This document shows, piece by piece, positions 31,696 to 43,599 of a DNA stretch of 64,000 bases; within the stretch, counting starts at the first letter, position 1, and each line of letters opens with the position of its first letter. Location of the stretch: contig CM054140.1 in the NCBI GenBank assembly GCA_028751875.1, forward strand, positions 29,604,408-29,668,407, given 5' to 3'. This DNA comes from Rapana venosa. Its lineage: Eukaryota; Mollusca; Gastropoda; Neogastropoda; Muricidae. The translations under genes were made by a program, and so were the position numbers. The notes under the pieces were generated by a model. It saw only the letters and a program-made list of their open reading frames with translations. It did no database searches and was not told the DNA's origin.

Positions 31696-32445
31696 GTGAA
31701 CCCTGTATCTCTTTTACTCTAGCTGATCTGAATCCTGATTTGAGGCAAGCTTGATCTTGAAAACACTTTTGGTTGTTTTTTTGTTTTTTCTTCTTGTACT
31801 TTGAAGATATTGAATCTCTTCAGAACGATCATACATTCCATGCTTGTGATCTGATTTGTGTATATGCAAATTTTTGTATGTAGTTGGAGAGCATTTTACC
31901 TGCAAGTGATCATGTTTTAGAACTGCCTTATAGCTGGGTATAACCAAAGTCAAGAATCATAGTCTGCACACAGATCAAATTCTTGCAGAAGTTTTTTTTA
32001 ACGATCTTTTAAAGTTTTAAATTATGTTTTAGATGCTTTGATGTTGTTGTGTTGTTTTTTTTACTATGGGGCAGGGCTAGTTTTTAGTCTCATGTTGAAG
32101 CCTTTGCTTGCACATGTTATGTCAGTGTGATTTGAGTTTTGTTTTTGTGGTTTTTGATTGGTTGGTTTGGATTTTGGCAATGGAGGGGGAATTGGTTTTT
32201 CTTTATTTTTTGGGGGGATGGGGGTTGGGCTGCAGGGGGTGGGGTGGGGGGGTGGGATGGCATTAGAATTATATTCAATGTTTACAGCATTAAAAAGCAA
32301 AACAAAAATTAGTAGAGGTACAGAAACAAGGCTATTTCCTGTCTTACTTTTTATTTTTTTTAACTTTTTTTTCACATCATGTATTTGTAGTTAGCATTGC
32401 ATTGATGCGGAGATTGCCTGTGATACAGAGTTTATAGTAAAGTAT

Positions 32446-32451
32446 AATAAA
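32446..32451 (+). promoter_or_regulatory. Candidate poly(A) signal for TMEM8
   Basis: First AATAAA found after the TMEM8 stop, 2.55 kb downstream. Motif only. Confidence 0.3.
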
Positions 32452-33205
32452 ACTTTTAAGCCCGAAGGAGATGCTTTTTGTGTAGTTTTTTTTCCCCCTT
32501 AGCAAGTCACCTAACACTGACACTAAATTGTAGTGATGCTGTTGTCTTTTTTATTTATATCCTCTGTAAAACGGGATACATGTAACAACTTTGTCCATGA
32601 CTGCCTACCTCTGCAATTGTTTTGAATTTCTCCAACGCAAGAAGCAGTGTTTTCTTTTTTCTTACTCCATTTGTGACTTCATTATTTTGTTTTTGTCTTT
32701 TGCCTTGAATTGCCATGGTTTTGTGTGTGTGTGTTTTTTGGGGGATTTTTTTTTGGGGGGGGGTTGGGGATGGGGGTGGTTGTTGTTGCTTCTGATGTCA
32801 TATGAAGAACACATTTTTTTTACAACATGATTTATTGATCTCTTGCCTCAAGATGTGCCCTGCCTATTCTCCATCTTCTTTGTCGTAGTGGAATGAAGGT
32901 CAGGGGGTTCATTCATCCCTGTGGTTGGCATCTGTCTTTGCTATACTCGTGTCTGCATGTTTGTTGTGGTGGAGTCATTAGGCATTCCCCAGCTTAACCA
33001 CCTTGGGTGTCGCCCAGAATGTGCAGTCTTGTCAGACTCGTCACGCCTGGGAATCACTATGAGGGTAAACACCGGATGAGAAGTGTACATGTACGGCTGT
33101 TTTAAGTACCTCGCCATGGAGGTAGTCATACTCTGACTTCAGAGGATGTCTGCATGGTTTGGGGTTTTGTTTGCTTAGGGTTTTTTTTGTGTTTTTTTCT
33201 TTCTT

Positions 33206-33300
33206 CCTTGGCTAGTGCTGCGAGGGTCACCAATGGTGAGATTTTGCTTATTCGACCATTTTCCCCACCTTTAAGGTATACGCATTCGACTTAAAGGCAT
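33206..33300 (-). mobile_element. SINE family C fragment
   Basis: On plus: TTCCTTGGCTAGTGCTGCG, CACCAATGGTGAGATTTTG and a decayed GGTA block. Confidence 0.6.
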
Positions 33301-35739
33301 CTGCATGGTTGTTATGGGTTGGGGGTTTTGTGGTGGGGGGGGGGGGGGGGGTGGGGGGGAAGGGGGGGGTAACGGGTGGGGTTTTAGGGTTGTTTTTTTT
33401 CTAAAGTATTGAAGATAGACACATTTGCGTCTTTGTGGTGCGTAGTACAACCTCCCAGGTCAATGCAGACTATGCGCTGACTTGCTAGTTCTTTTAGCTT
33501 GCCTGGTTTGGTTTGGATTTTTGTTTTTCCACTTTTATGCAGAAGATCCAATACAGGCTTGTTAGTTCTTCTGTCCTGCCTGCTTTTGGGAGTGGGTTGT
33601 TTCTTTTTCATGCAGAGATCAAACATGCACAGGAAAAATTCTGTAACTGAAGAAAATGTAGGTAAAATGTAGACCAAAAAAAATAGCCTAGCATGCATCC
33701 AAGGCTTCACCAGCACATTGGGTAATGCAGCTGGTGAAGTGTCAACAAAATGATTTTGTTGTTGTTGTAGATGCATAAAATATATAGAATACTCAACATG
33801 TAGTGATAACCACCTTTTTGAAAACTGTACCAACTGAAATTGAACAATCACCTTATTTTTTATTCCCTACTTTTCTTCATTCTCTTGTGTGTGTGTCTGT
33901 GTGTGCATGCATGCGCACACGCATGTATGTGACTGGGAGTATGCATGCATGCATGCATGCTGTACTATCTCTACCCTGCTTATTTATTGCCTTGCCAGTT
34001 CACCTGTGCTGATATAAAAAATCAGCCTCATAGGTTTGATAGAGAGATTTGTAAGATTTGGTTACGTTTTATAAGTGCATAATTTTGTATGTGCATAATT
34101 ATTTTTGTATGTGCATTGTATGCTTTGTTGCAGATATTTTTTATATACATATATGCTTCTTATGTTCACGTTTGTTCTTTTTGTTAATTGGCAAAAATTG
34201 TGATGACTGTGTTATCAACTCTTACTAAATGCATATCGTGAATGTTTATCCTCAGTTTCCCCTGTAGCTCAGTCAGCATGCCATATCAAAGCTGTTGCTG
34301 TGTAAACTGCCTGAACTTCAGTAACAAAACTACATCAGATAACCTGATCAGCCTACAAACAGTTCATGACGTGTTCTTTCTTTTTACTGTTAAGGTCCTT
34401 GAGGCAACTAGCTGCCACGGTGCAGTAGTTAACCATGTTGGATTCTAGTTTGGAAGGTTCAAATCCCATATGAGAAACGGAGTTTTCTTCAGACTGTTTA
34501 GCTCCTTTCCAGAATAAGTTTTCTATAGGCTCAGTAGGAAGACATGCACCGCTATTTAAGCATCATCCACTTTAAAGAAGTGCGTGTCTCCATCTCTGGA
34601 ACCAGCTTGTGCCAGAATATATTATAAGAAGCACAGAATGCAGCCCTTTCAAGTGGCATCAAAGTACAAAGCACTTCCATTGTATTATCCTTGTACTTTC
34701 CTTCTCACCATTGACTCACTTATGATGAAAGAAAATTGTCTCTGACTTTGTGGTTCCCTGTTGCTGTGGTCTCTTGGTGTCCTCAAGTTTTGGTTTCTCC
34801 TACACTTCATGCTTGTGGTGAGTTTGAGTACAAGCCTTTAGGGTTTGTGGATTCACGGAGGACAGAGGGACATCATGTGGTCACCACTACCTCAGGTGTG
34901 TCTTTCTTGGTCAGTCTGGCTCCATGACTAAACTACTATTGTCATCAGTAGGGGGGCTAAGTAGACGGTGTCCTGTGCGTGTTGGATTAGAGCAGGCACC
35001 ACTGAACACATTGAAGTGACCCAGCAACAGTTAGGGAACCTCCTTCTCAATGGTGACATCTTGAGGTTCAAATAGTAAGCTCCCTGTGGGTTTCTGGCTC
35101 TGGAGATACAAGTCTAGATATGGCTGTGGTGGTATGATTGGAACAAACAGCGTGGAAAGAGCAGGATTGTTATGTTATAGAAAGTAAAGCACCACCAGTA
35201 AAAATGTTCCTGTAGACAAGTAAGGCAAGGCTGTGTCAAAGACATCCATCCCTTCTTGGTTTCTTCTCACACACACACACATATAAAAAAATGTTTGAAG
35301 CAGTAAACAAAAATTAACAGGCAACATAACAAAAGCCACTACAGAATAGATGTCGGGAACATTGAATGTTATTATTGCTGTGACAAATTTCTTTTCCAGC
35401 TTCCTTTCTTACTTTCAACCTTGAAATGCAGGGTAAAAAAGGAATATACAATCACCTTCAGTTTATTCGTATTTTTGCATTTTGATATGCTTTTTATATA
35501 TCGGGCTATTTTGGGGGGCATAATAATAATGTGTGTTCTGATTTGGTGTGTATAATCAAATTCTATATTCTACAAAAAAATTGTTGAAAATGTAATCAAA
35601 TGCATGATTGTAAATACTTACATAACTCAGAAGCAGATTGCTTTTACAAATTTTGTTTAGGTGCTATAGATTTAGTCTGCACTATCAATCAAAGTACCCA
35701 TGACAACCACTTTTGGTTAGTGAATTTTTTGGTATGTCT

Positions 35740-36113
35740 CTCTCTCCTTTAACTCCCTGAGTTGTTGTTGGGGCATGGCACTGAATTTTTTGAGGCCATG
35801 TCTCCAGGGCAAGTTGAACCTTGTGGAGTCCATCCCTCTCCAGTTACAGGGTATGTGCTGGATGTGGTTTTTTTCCTACAGCCCCGAAACATTAATATCA
35901 ACTACGGGATCTCTTAGCATGTACATCTGATCTGCATACATGCATGAAGGGAATTAAGACACTGGCAGGTCTGCACTTTAAAGCTGGCCTGGGTGATAGT
36001 TAAAATCTTCACCCTTAATTCATCATAGGCCCCTGCTGAGATTTGAACCCACGACTTTATGGATCCGCAGAGAGGGAAGTCAAGTGGTCAGTCCACTCAA
36101 CTACAGCCTCCAT
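35740..36113 (-). mobile_element. SINE family C, old copy
   Basis: On plus: GGGATCTCTTAGCATGTAC, GCACTTTAAAGCTGGCC, GAGATTTGAACCCACGAC and CCACTCAACTACAGCC. Diverged but nearly full length. Confidence 0.7.
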
Positions 36114-37460
36114 CAGTCAGGGTAATCCTAAATCCAAGACATCAAAAGTTACGGGTCAGAAAATATGACAAAGAAGTCTATGTCACCGTGTGTTTCTGAA
36201 GCAGAGCATGACACTAGTTTGTGTAGCAACAAGAAGATGGATGCTCCAAAAACAGAAGTCTTATTTGCAGACTTAATCAAAGTTGAATGGATCCTACAAG
36301 TTTGTTTGTGTCTTATGTATGGAAACAATATAATTATGTGTAAAAAAAAATATAAATGTTGGAGTGTGCCATGTACAAACATTTAATGACCAAAAGAAAT
36401 ATAATTATATATATATATATATAAAATGGTTTCCAATATTTAAGTGTGAATCATGCTGTTAAAATACATTTCACTTTGGCTCTGTGTTAGTCAGAAATTA
36501 TAAAAGTCTTTTTGGAAAGTTTTTGTTTTGTGACGATGTATAATTTTAATAGAACAAAGAAACATTTCAGATGTCTTTTTAAGAATTCTAATGAATTGCT
36601 TTAACCCCCAAGGTAAGCATACTTGCCAGCCATCAGTTTGTGAGAGTGCATTGAACAAATCAGTGAAAACATAGCATACAAGCTAGAGAGTTTGATTCAC
36701 AGGGAGGGCAGGTGCACACAGTTGCAGTTTCATCCAAAGAAAGTCATTAGCCAAAGTAAAGCACCGAACAGAAAACTGAAAAGGCACTCTCCTGATGTGA
36801 CCGGCTTGGTACAAACTGATGGCTGGCAAGTGGGACTGATCTCTGAGAGTCAGAATTATGCAAACTGTGTGTGTCTGTATGTGAGCCTGTTTATATATGT
36901 ATTTGCTTTATGAGTGGCAGCCTGTACGTATATATCAATTTTTGTGTGTGCTCCAAGGCATATGTGTGTGTGTGTTTGCGTGCGTACATGTGTGTGTGCA
37001 TGGGTGGTTTGAAGATCGAAAATGTTTTGTATGGCACAAAGGGAAAATGTTACTTGAAATTTGTGATATGCTGTCAGTGTTTGGGTTTTTTTTGTTTTTT
37101 TAAATGTTTTTTGCATATTCATCCATTTGCATCACACTTAAATAAATTCACAACACTAGATGCAAACCAGTGTGAGACAGGTTTCAAGTCTAAAATGTTA
37201 GCTGGTATATATTAAAAATGATTCATGTCGTGAACAGTTGTTGCTGTTATTTATGTTGTTTTTAAGTATACCACTGTGTATGTCCACTGGATCTGTTTTT
37301 ATGTGTGTATGTGTATGATTTATCAAGATCTTAAAAGTTTTGCAAACTTGCTTGGTTTCATATTGTTTTAATTGTTTGTTTATATGCTTCGTTATGTGTT
37401 GCTTTAATTGTTTGTTGGTTTTTTTTCTTTACACCTATTTCTTGTAGTTATTCCATTAGG

Positions 37461-37466
37461 AATAAA
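37461..37466 (+). promoter_or_regulatory. Candidate distal poly(A) signal for TMEM8
   Basis: AATAAA followed by TTTTGTGTGAT, a GT-rich downstream element. Convincing in form but unproven. Confidence 0.35.
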
Positions 37467-37480
37467 GTTTTGTGTGATAC

Positions 37481-39221
37481 AAAGTTGGTAACTGGATTAT
37501 TTTGCTTGTACAAATGATCCACACATTTGAATCAGTTCAGAAAAAGACTTATCATTCAGACATTAGTTTTCACATAATAAGTCACAGGCTAAAAGACAGT
37601 ATCGACAGAAGAAATGATAGAAAAATAAAAGCAAAGGACTCAAGTTGATCAAATCATTTTTAATTCTTTCAACAAGATGTAATCCATTTTATTTTTAAAT
37701 GCAAACACAAATGTTTATGCCTACTGATAACAGATTGAAATCATTTTTTCAGGCTTTTGTTAGTATTGAGATGATGCTGTCATAGGTTTCCACTTTTTTC
37801 CATTCTGTTTTGTTTGTACAGCATGTTCTATAAAGCTTTCATTATTGTGAAGATGTTAGTCAGAAACATGAAAGTGAAATGACCATAAATAAAAGTAAAG
37901 TGACTGAATCATGACCCCCCATTAAGATTGAATTTTAAGAGAATAGTTTATTTTTACGAGGGTGCTTGATAACTTTGGCATTATGCTTTTTCTCCCTTTC
38001 TTCTGTAAATGTGTTTGATTTAAAAGTCACTTTACTTTCCAAATGAAAAATTAAAGTTTAACTTTTTAAAAATGATTTCAACCAAGCTGAACATTTAACT
38101 TTTAGAAAATAACTTAAAACTTTAAAGTGTTTTCAAAACATTAGCATGAAGAGACAATGAAAACAGTAAAACAGAAACAACTTAAACCAACTGTTAACAT
38201 TGATTAATGAAAGAGTTTAAATGTAACAAGTTTTAACATTAGTTTTTGAAACAGAAAATTGTCTCATAGCACTCTGAAAGGCAAGACACATAACAAAGAT
38301 GAATTTCAAGCACACTGATAAACTGACAAACAGTCAACTAGGTAGTGGGAAAATCAGTCTGCTTTTGAAACGCCACCAACAAAAAAAGTTAGGTTGAATG
38401 AATTTGTAGAAAAAATAATACAGCAATATGTACAGAATAATGGAAAGATAATACTTTTTTGATGCACACACACACACAAATATTGGGTTCATTGAAAAGT
38501 TTATGTAGTATACAATTTAATTTCATTGTATAAAAGTGAGCTTGAAAAATGGGGGGAATTATAGACACACCCTTGAGTGAATAACTTAAAGTAAAAAAAA
38601 AAAAAGAAAAAGAAATTAACAAGCTTAAACGCATGTAAAAAGTAAAATCTGGTATCATAACATAGTAATGTTCTTCAAGTTCATTTAACACGGAGACGTA
38701 TTCTATGAACAAAAATAACCTTTTTTTCAGACAAAATACTGAATATGAGATTTGTTGCATAGAAAGACATTTTAGATTAATTGGGTTTTACAATGTGGAC
38801 CCATCATCTCTCAAGACAGAAGGGGCCTAAATATGTTCAAAGATACTGTCATTGATTTTTGGTGTCTTTACCCTGTTCCCAGCTAATGCTCTAAGGTTCA
38901 CCAATGGTGAGATTTTACATGTGACCGTGTTTTACCCACCATGAAGGTAGCTGCGATCCAACTTCAGGGATGGTGTCTAAACACCACACCTGTGTGCATG
39001 CGTTTTTGTTCTCTCTGTGTGTGTGTGTGTGCAGGTTGGTGGTTTTTTTCAAATGGATTACTCTTCTGAAAGATGGAATGGGTTTTTAACATGTGTGCAA
39101 GATGTTCTGCTTGTGTTCACACTGACCTCAGTGTATATTCTTATCTGAAGGACTACAAAATAAAATAAATGTTCCATAAAAAAAAAAAAAAGGAATCCCC
39201 AGAAAAAGACAGACTCACAAA
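37481..39221 (-). other. Convergent intergenic region / 3' UTR of the minus-strand gene
   Basis: AT-rich. Minus-strand AATAAA lies at 37947-37952 and 37688-37693, and ATTAAA at 38516-38521. SINE fragments lie at 38872-38990 (family C) and 39043-39158 (shared body). No exon seen. Confidence 0.45.
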
Positions 39222-39343
39222 TTAGTTTACATTCTTGTGAAGCCGCTTAACTTTCTGCTTGCGAGACAGCCCAATGCGAATACTTCTACCGCAGTGGCTG
39301 GTCAGCAATGGCTGTATGTTGCCCAACACATTGGGTTCCATTT
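39222..39343 (-). CDS. RAD51AP-like exon 3 with C-terminal RAD51-binding-type motif
   Basis: Acceptor TATGTTACAG (minus). Encodes EMEPNVLGNIQPLLTSHCG then RSIRIGLSRKQKVKRLHKNV and stops with TAA at 39222-39224. The R-x-GLSR-x3-VK-x-LH pattern lies within ten residues of the end, as in RAD51AP1. Confidence 0.88.
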
Positions 39344-39644
39344 CTGTAACATATAAATTTATACATGTACATTCCACCCACCATACAACACAATACACAT
39401 ATACCGATTCAAAAGACCTTGTGCGACTTTTCTGAGTTACAAAAGTTAAAACTTAGTTTGACTTGACTCTTTAACTCCTTCAGAAACTGTTGGAGCAGTG
39501 CGCTGAATTTTTTAGATAGATGTGTACCCTGAGCTAGTTTAACTTGCTTGAGCCCATTCCTTTTCAGGTCACAAATAGCATGCTAGGTATGTTCCTATCA
39601 ACTATGCCACTGTCCACTGCTGAGTTCTTCCTTTACAGGATGGG

Positions 39645-39845
39645 CACTTTAGCCAAGTGGTTAAGACTTCAATCCATGGGTCCATGAATTCGTGGGTTCA
39701 AATCTTGGCAGCATTTGGTTTATTAAGGGTGGGGATTTTTACGATCTCTCAGGTCAATTTCAAGTGCAGACCTGGCAGTACCTTAATTCCCTTTGTGTAG
39801 AAGATCAAACTTGCACGTTAAAGATCCTGTAATTCATGACGGTGT
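39645..39845 (+). mobile_element. SINE family C, 5' half
   Basis: Clear tRNA-like head: TTAGCCAAGTGGTTAAGAC and B box GGGTTCAAATCTTGG, then GATCTCTCAGGTCAATTTC and GTTAAAGATCCTG. It lies in intron 2 of the minus-strand gene. Confidence 0.8.
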
Positions 39846-40113
39846 ATTTGGGAGGGATATTACAGAACAATGCAGACCCCAAAAGAAATGCCATTGTAAA
39901 AGTGTTCATCTCTTTTATTTCAATGAGTTCTATTAAAAAACCCAAAAAGAAATGGCTAGAAAGTTCTGAATGAAAGCAGTCCTGACAATGACACACCGAA
40001 AAATTAGATACTTCCCCTTTGTTTTAGTTCTGTACATTATGCATTTATTGTCTGAAATATTGTACCATATCTGTTACTGTGCAAGGAAGATAAGAAAAGA
40101 GAAAAGGCCTCAC

Positions 40114-40200
40114 CCTCAATAGGAGTGATAAGGTCTTCATCTTCCACCTCACAGGATGGTCTGTATTTCCATTTAAACTGTGGAGATGGCAGCTTGGCTT
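40114..40200 (-). CDS. RAD51AP-like exon 2
   Basis: Acceptor GTGAATAG (minus), donor GTGAGG. Encodes AKLPSPQFKWKYRPSCEVED then EDLITPIE, phase 1 to phase 1, 87 bp. FKWKYRP is basic/aromatic in an otherwise acidic protein. A (CA)n tract lies just upstream of the acceptor in its intron. Confidence 0.85.
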
Positions 40201-40202
40201 CT

Positions 40203-40205
<3 letters not shown>

Positions 40206-40232
<27 letters not shown>
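40206..40232 (+). repeat. (CA)13 microsatellite
   Basis: Short CA run adjacent to the exon 2 acceptor of the minus-strand gene. Confidence 0.9.
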
Positions 40233-40233
<1 letters not shown>

Positions 40234-40964
40234 GATGAAGACAGTTAAAGAAAAGTTTGATAAAACAAAATACAAAAGTCATGTATGTCCAGAATAGATA
40301 CCATTTCTTTAACCACTCATTATAATACTCTTCAGTACTATAAAAGAGAATCATGTGTGATATATCTGTGACCCTCTTAATTTATACTTCAATCTGGTTT
40401 TTCTTCTTCTTTTAAGCGTTACTTTTCATGTCTTCTGAACTGAATGCCACCTGTAAGCCAGCTAATTTTGTAACATTAAGAGGCAGCTGTTATACCGTTT
40501 CCTTTCTAATGCATTGTGGTCCATTTTGTCTGCAGTATCAAGACATTTGCCAACAATGTGTTATGACTTTGATTTAAACAGAACAAGCCAAAAGATACAA
40601 TTAAAATCCTCATATCAAAATTGAATGAGGAATCATTACCCGATATTAACTTTTTCCCTGTACTTTCTGGTCCTCTTGCATTCTGTTTCTACTCACACCC
40701 TCTCTCCCACCAAACTATTTTAAAGTATGTGTGTGCGTGTATGTGTGTGCATGTGTGTGTGTTAAGGTGGGGAAAAATGGTGGCTTGTTCCAGGCAGTGA
40801 ATGTGAATCAGAAGCTGTATGCATAAGCAGAGAAAACTGAAATTGTGTTATTAACAAGTGGTCAGACTAGGGTGAGCCCTGCAAAGACCTATCTCTCAGC
40901 TAGATTTGAATAATCTATTTTCAGACATGCCTGATATAATCTAAATGTTGGTGTCCATGCCTAC

Positions 40965-43176
40965 CTTTCTGTTTGGTCTCCTCGGTTTCATACAGGCTTT
41001 CCTCAATTTCAGGTTGGATGAAATTCTTTTCTTGAAAAACTGCTCTGTGTTCTAGAACCAGGCAAGATTGGTCTGGAACCAGCTGGTCTGAAACTCTGGC
41101 AGTCGTTTTATTTTGGAGAGAAGTTGTATGCTGCTTTAAATGAACGATTCTATGTGTATGTTCTTGTTCCTTGTCACTTAGAGTCACTGCATGTGAACTT
41201 GAACAAAATGTCTTCTCAATTCCTTCGTCAACACCTGGCATTGTTTCTGATGCTTGCTGGATAGTCATAGGCTGCTTCAAAAATAAATTGCAATCCTGGT
41301 TTATTACTGTTCCCATGTTTTCAAAGGCTGAAAGTGTTGATCTGGGGTTCTCAAGGGGCTGATTTCCTTCTCCAACATTCAGAACATCTGCATCCATGTT
41401 ACACTGAATTTGGAGTTTAGCACCATTCTGATCATTGCAAAATGGTGTTTGCATTTCCCAAGAATCTTCTGGATATTTTTCTGTTATTTCATTGGTGACA
41501 CTTCTGTTTTCTTGAGTCTGATTATCTGAGATTTGTGCTTCATCCATGTTCTCATTTGAAATAATAGATTTGTCTTCTTTTATTGGAAATGCATTTTGTT
41601 GCTCTTCAAGCACACTGCTTGTTTTAGTATCTGCTGAAGCAATCACACTTTGCTCTTCATCTTCAAACTTCAAGTCTAAAATCGTTTGACTGGAATGATT
41701 TCCTACTGCCATTTCAGGACTTGGTAGAGTATGCTTTGCTTCTGTGATGTTAATGTTTCCATCATCTGTGTTCATCACCACATTTCCATAGTCATCATCT
41801 CTTGCTCCTTGAACATGTTCTGCAGAGCAAGACAGGGAGGCAGATGCAGATCCCATCCCAAAGATTTCCTCTTCAGGCTTGATTTTAGTGCTGGCTGATG
41901 CATCTTCAAGAATCTGTTCAGCATCACGTATGGTAGAGCATTTCATTTGATCTACATGTTCTTGTTCACATTCTCTTTTTAGAAGGTTTGCATACTCAAT
42001 GTTCACACTGATGGTGTCAGTATTTGGTACAGACTGGCTCCCAGGCTGCTGAAGATTTAGTTGGATTTCTTCGTCATATTTCAACTGACTGGGAGAGTTG
42101 TGTTCACCTTCAAAGTAGATTAATGATGCATGTTTAGGGCTTCTGTTGGCAACACTGGTTATTTTCGTTTCAGTTGCAGTGGCATCGGCAGCGCTATAGA
42201 CCTCCTCTAGTTTTCTCTGCACAATTTGATCAAGACAGCTTTCTTCAAGTGATAGATGCTGAGAACTTTTGATATCTTCAAAAGTCTTTTCTGTACAGAG
42301 GGGAACATTGTCTACAAGCTTGTCGCCCAAACTCGTAACATTTTCATTTTCTTGAAGCACTTCACAGCTACATGATACCATGATATTTTGTACATATTTT
42401 TGGTGAGAATGGTTTTCCAGATTGGTACTTCCTCCCCCCATGCCACTTGGGTCATCCAAATGTGAAGGATACAGCAGCTGTGTCCCTTTGATGCCCTTCT
42501 CTCCAAAATCACCGAAATCAATATAGGTCTGATGCTCAGATTCCTGACTACTTAGTAAGGCTTGCAATGTGAGTGCATTACTGGTCTGCACTTGTTCATG
42601 TGACGTATTCTCTTCACTTTCATTCAGTAATTTTTTTTCTTGGGGAATACAATCCTGATGTTCAGCATGGCGTTTCAGCGCAGCATGTGAACTGTCTTTG
42701 GTTGTCAGATTCTGCATGTCATCCAAGAATTTTATAAAAGATTTGTCTTTTTCAGATAAAATATCATCTCTATTGCTTTTCATAAGTGGGCAAGACAGTG
42801 GTATGTAGTCTGTATCTACAAGCTGACTTTGATGTCCAGGCAGTTTGTCTATGCTACACCTGACATCTTCATCTGTTGTTGGACCAACACCAAACATACT
42901 GTATAAAACATCATGAAATTTGCAGTCCTTGGATTTCATTTCTGAATTCTTGTCTTCTTCTGAGGTAGGACTGATATCCAATGCCTGTACCTCAAATGGT
43001 TTGGAACATATGGAAACTTCTGATTTTTTGTAAATCTCTTCTTCCTGTAAGATTCTATCCATGAAGTTCTCTGGCTGATCTCCAACAATCTTCTCCATCA
43101 TTTCCTCCATAGTGTTCTTAACACACTGAAACTCGGCATCTTCTTTTGATGAACTGTGGTCCATCATGTGCAGCAT
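40965..43176 (-). CDS. RAD51AP-like exon 1 (737 codons)
   Basis: Starts at the MLHMMDHSSSK methionine; an in-frame TGA lies five codons upstream, so the start is bounded. An acceptor-like TTTGTTTAG about 35 bp upstream suggests a 5' UTR intron. The frame runs on past the donor to 40921, but the AAAG/GTAGGC donor at 40964 joins exon 2 in phase. Encodes only disordered acidic sequence, including KIVGDQPENFMDRILQEEEI near the N-terminus. Confidence 0.85.
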
Positions 43177-43339
43177 CTGTCCTTGTCCTCAGAAAACTGG
43201 GCCAAAGTGCCTAAACAAATATTTGAATTAAAACACTAGTGGTTAACATCAGTAGTGTAAACAAACATACAAAAAGATAGTAAAACCCTAACATAAAAAA
43301 ATGCCACTAATTGGACAAATCAGAACAGTAAGACATGCA

Positions 43340-43592
43340 TTGGCTACAATTCCAAGGTTCACCAATTGTGAGACTTTGCATATGCGACCATTTGCCCTCC
43401 ATATTTTGTCTTGCTTTTGTTGCCCACCATGAAGGTAGCTGTATTCCAACACTGGGGTTGATATCTAAACACGACACCAGTGTACATATGTTTTTAAAAT
43501 GTTGTCATCCATTCCTACAGACACACAATGGCCTACTCTTCCAAAAGGCAGATCGGGTTTTAACGTAAGTGTAAGATGTTCTGCGTGAAGTG
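43340..43592 (-). mobile_element. Two joined SINE fragments
   Basis: 43340-43470 is family C (CACCAATTGTGAGACTTTGC, GAAGGTAGCTGTATTCC). 43495-43592 is the shared Meta-like body (CACAATGGCCTACTCTTCC, AAGATGTTCTGCG). The join may be an old recombinant. Confidence 0.62.
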
Positions 43593-43599
43593 TGGCAGA

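Larger units (their letters stand above)
29895..37480 (+). other. TMEM8 3' UTR and/or downstream intergenic region
   Basis: AT-rich, no further exon recognised. AATAAA signals at 32446-32451 and 37461-37466 are candidate mRNA ends, so the UTR could be 2.6 or 7.6 kb. It holds SINE copies (31401, 33206, 35740) and short GT, TA and G runs. Confidence 0.45.
39222..43176 (-). other. RAD51AP1/2-like gene, three exons, 806-aa acidic protein
   Basis: A 2.2 kb first coding exon and two short ones join in phase 1 at both junctions to give 806 residues. Most of the protein is acidic, Ser/Thr/Gln-rich and without predicted fold (many D/E clusters, few hydrophobic blocks). The recognisable part is the C-terminus, RSIRIGLSRKQKVKRLH, which aligns with the RAD51-binding C-terminal motif of vertebrate RAD51AP1 as I recall it (GLSRLARVKPLHP). 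RAD51AP1 stimulates strand exchange by RAD51 in homologous recombination; RAD51AP2 shares the motif in a larger protein. The size and disorder here fit a RAD51AP2-like scaffold. Identification rests on this one motif. Confidence 0.72.

Noticed and set aside
33384..33851. 155-residue minus-strand open frame
   Set aside because: No recognisable domain, no splice partners and biased composition; it lies in the putative TMEM8 3' region.
40921..40964. Extension of the long minus-strand frame to its own stop (751 residues)
   Set aside because: A good donor at 40964 joins two further exons in phase and adds the conserved C-terminal motif.
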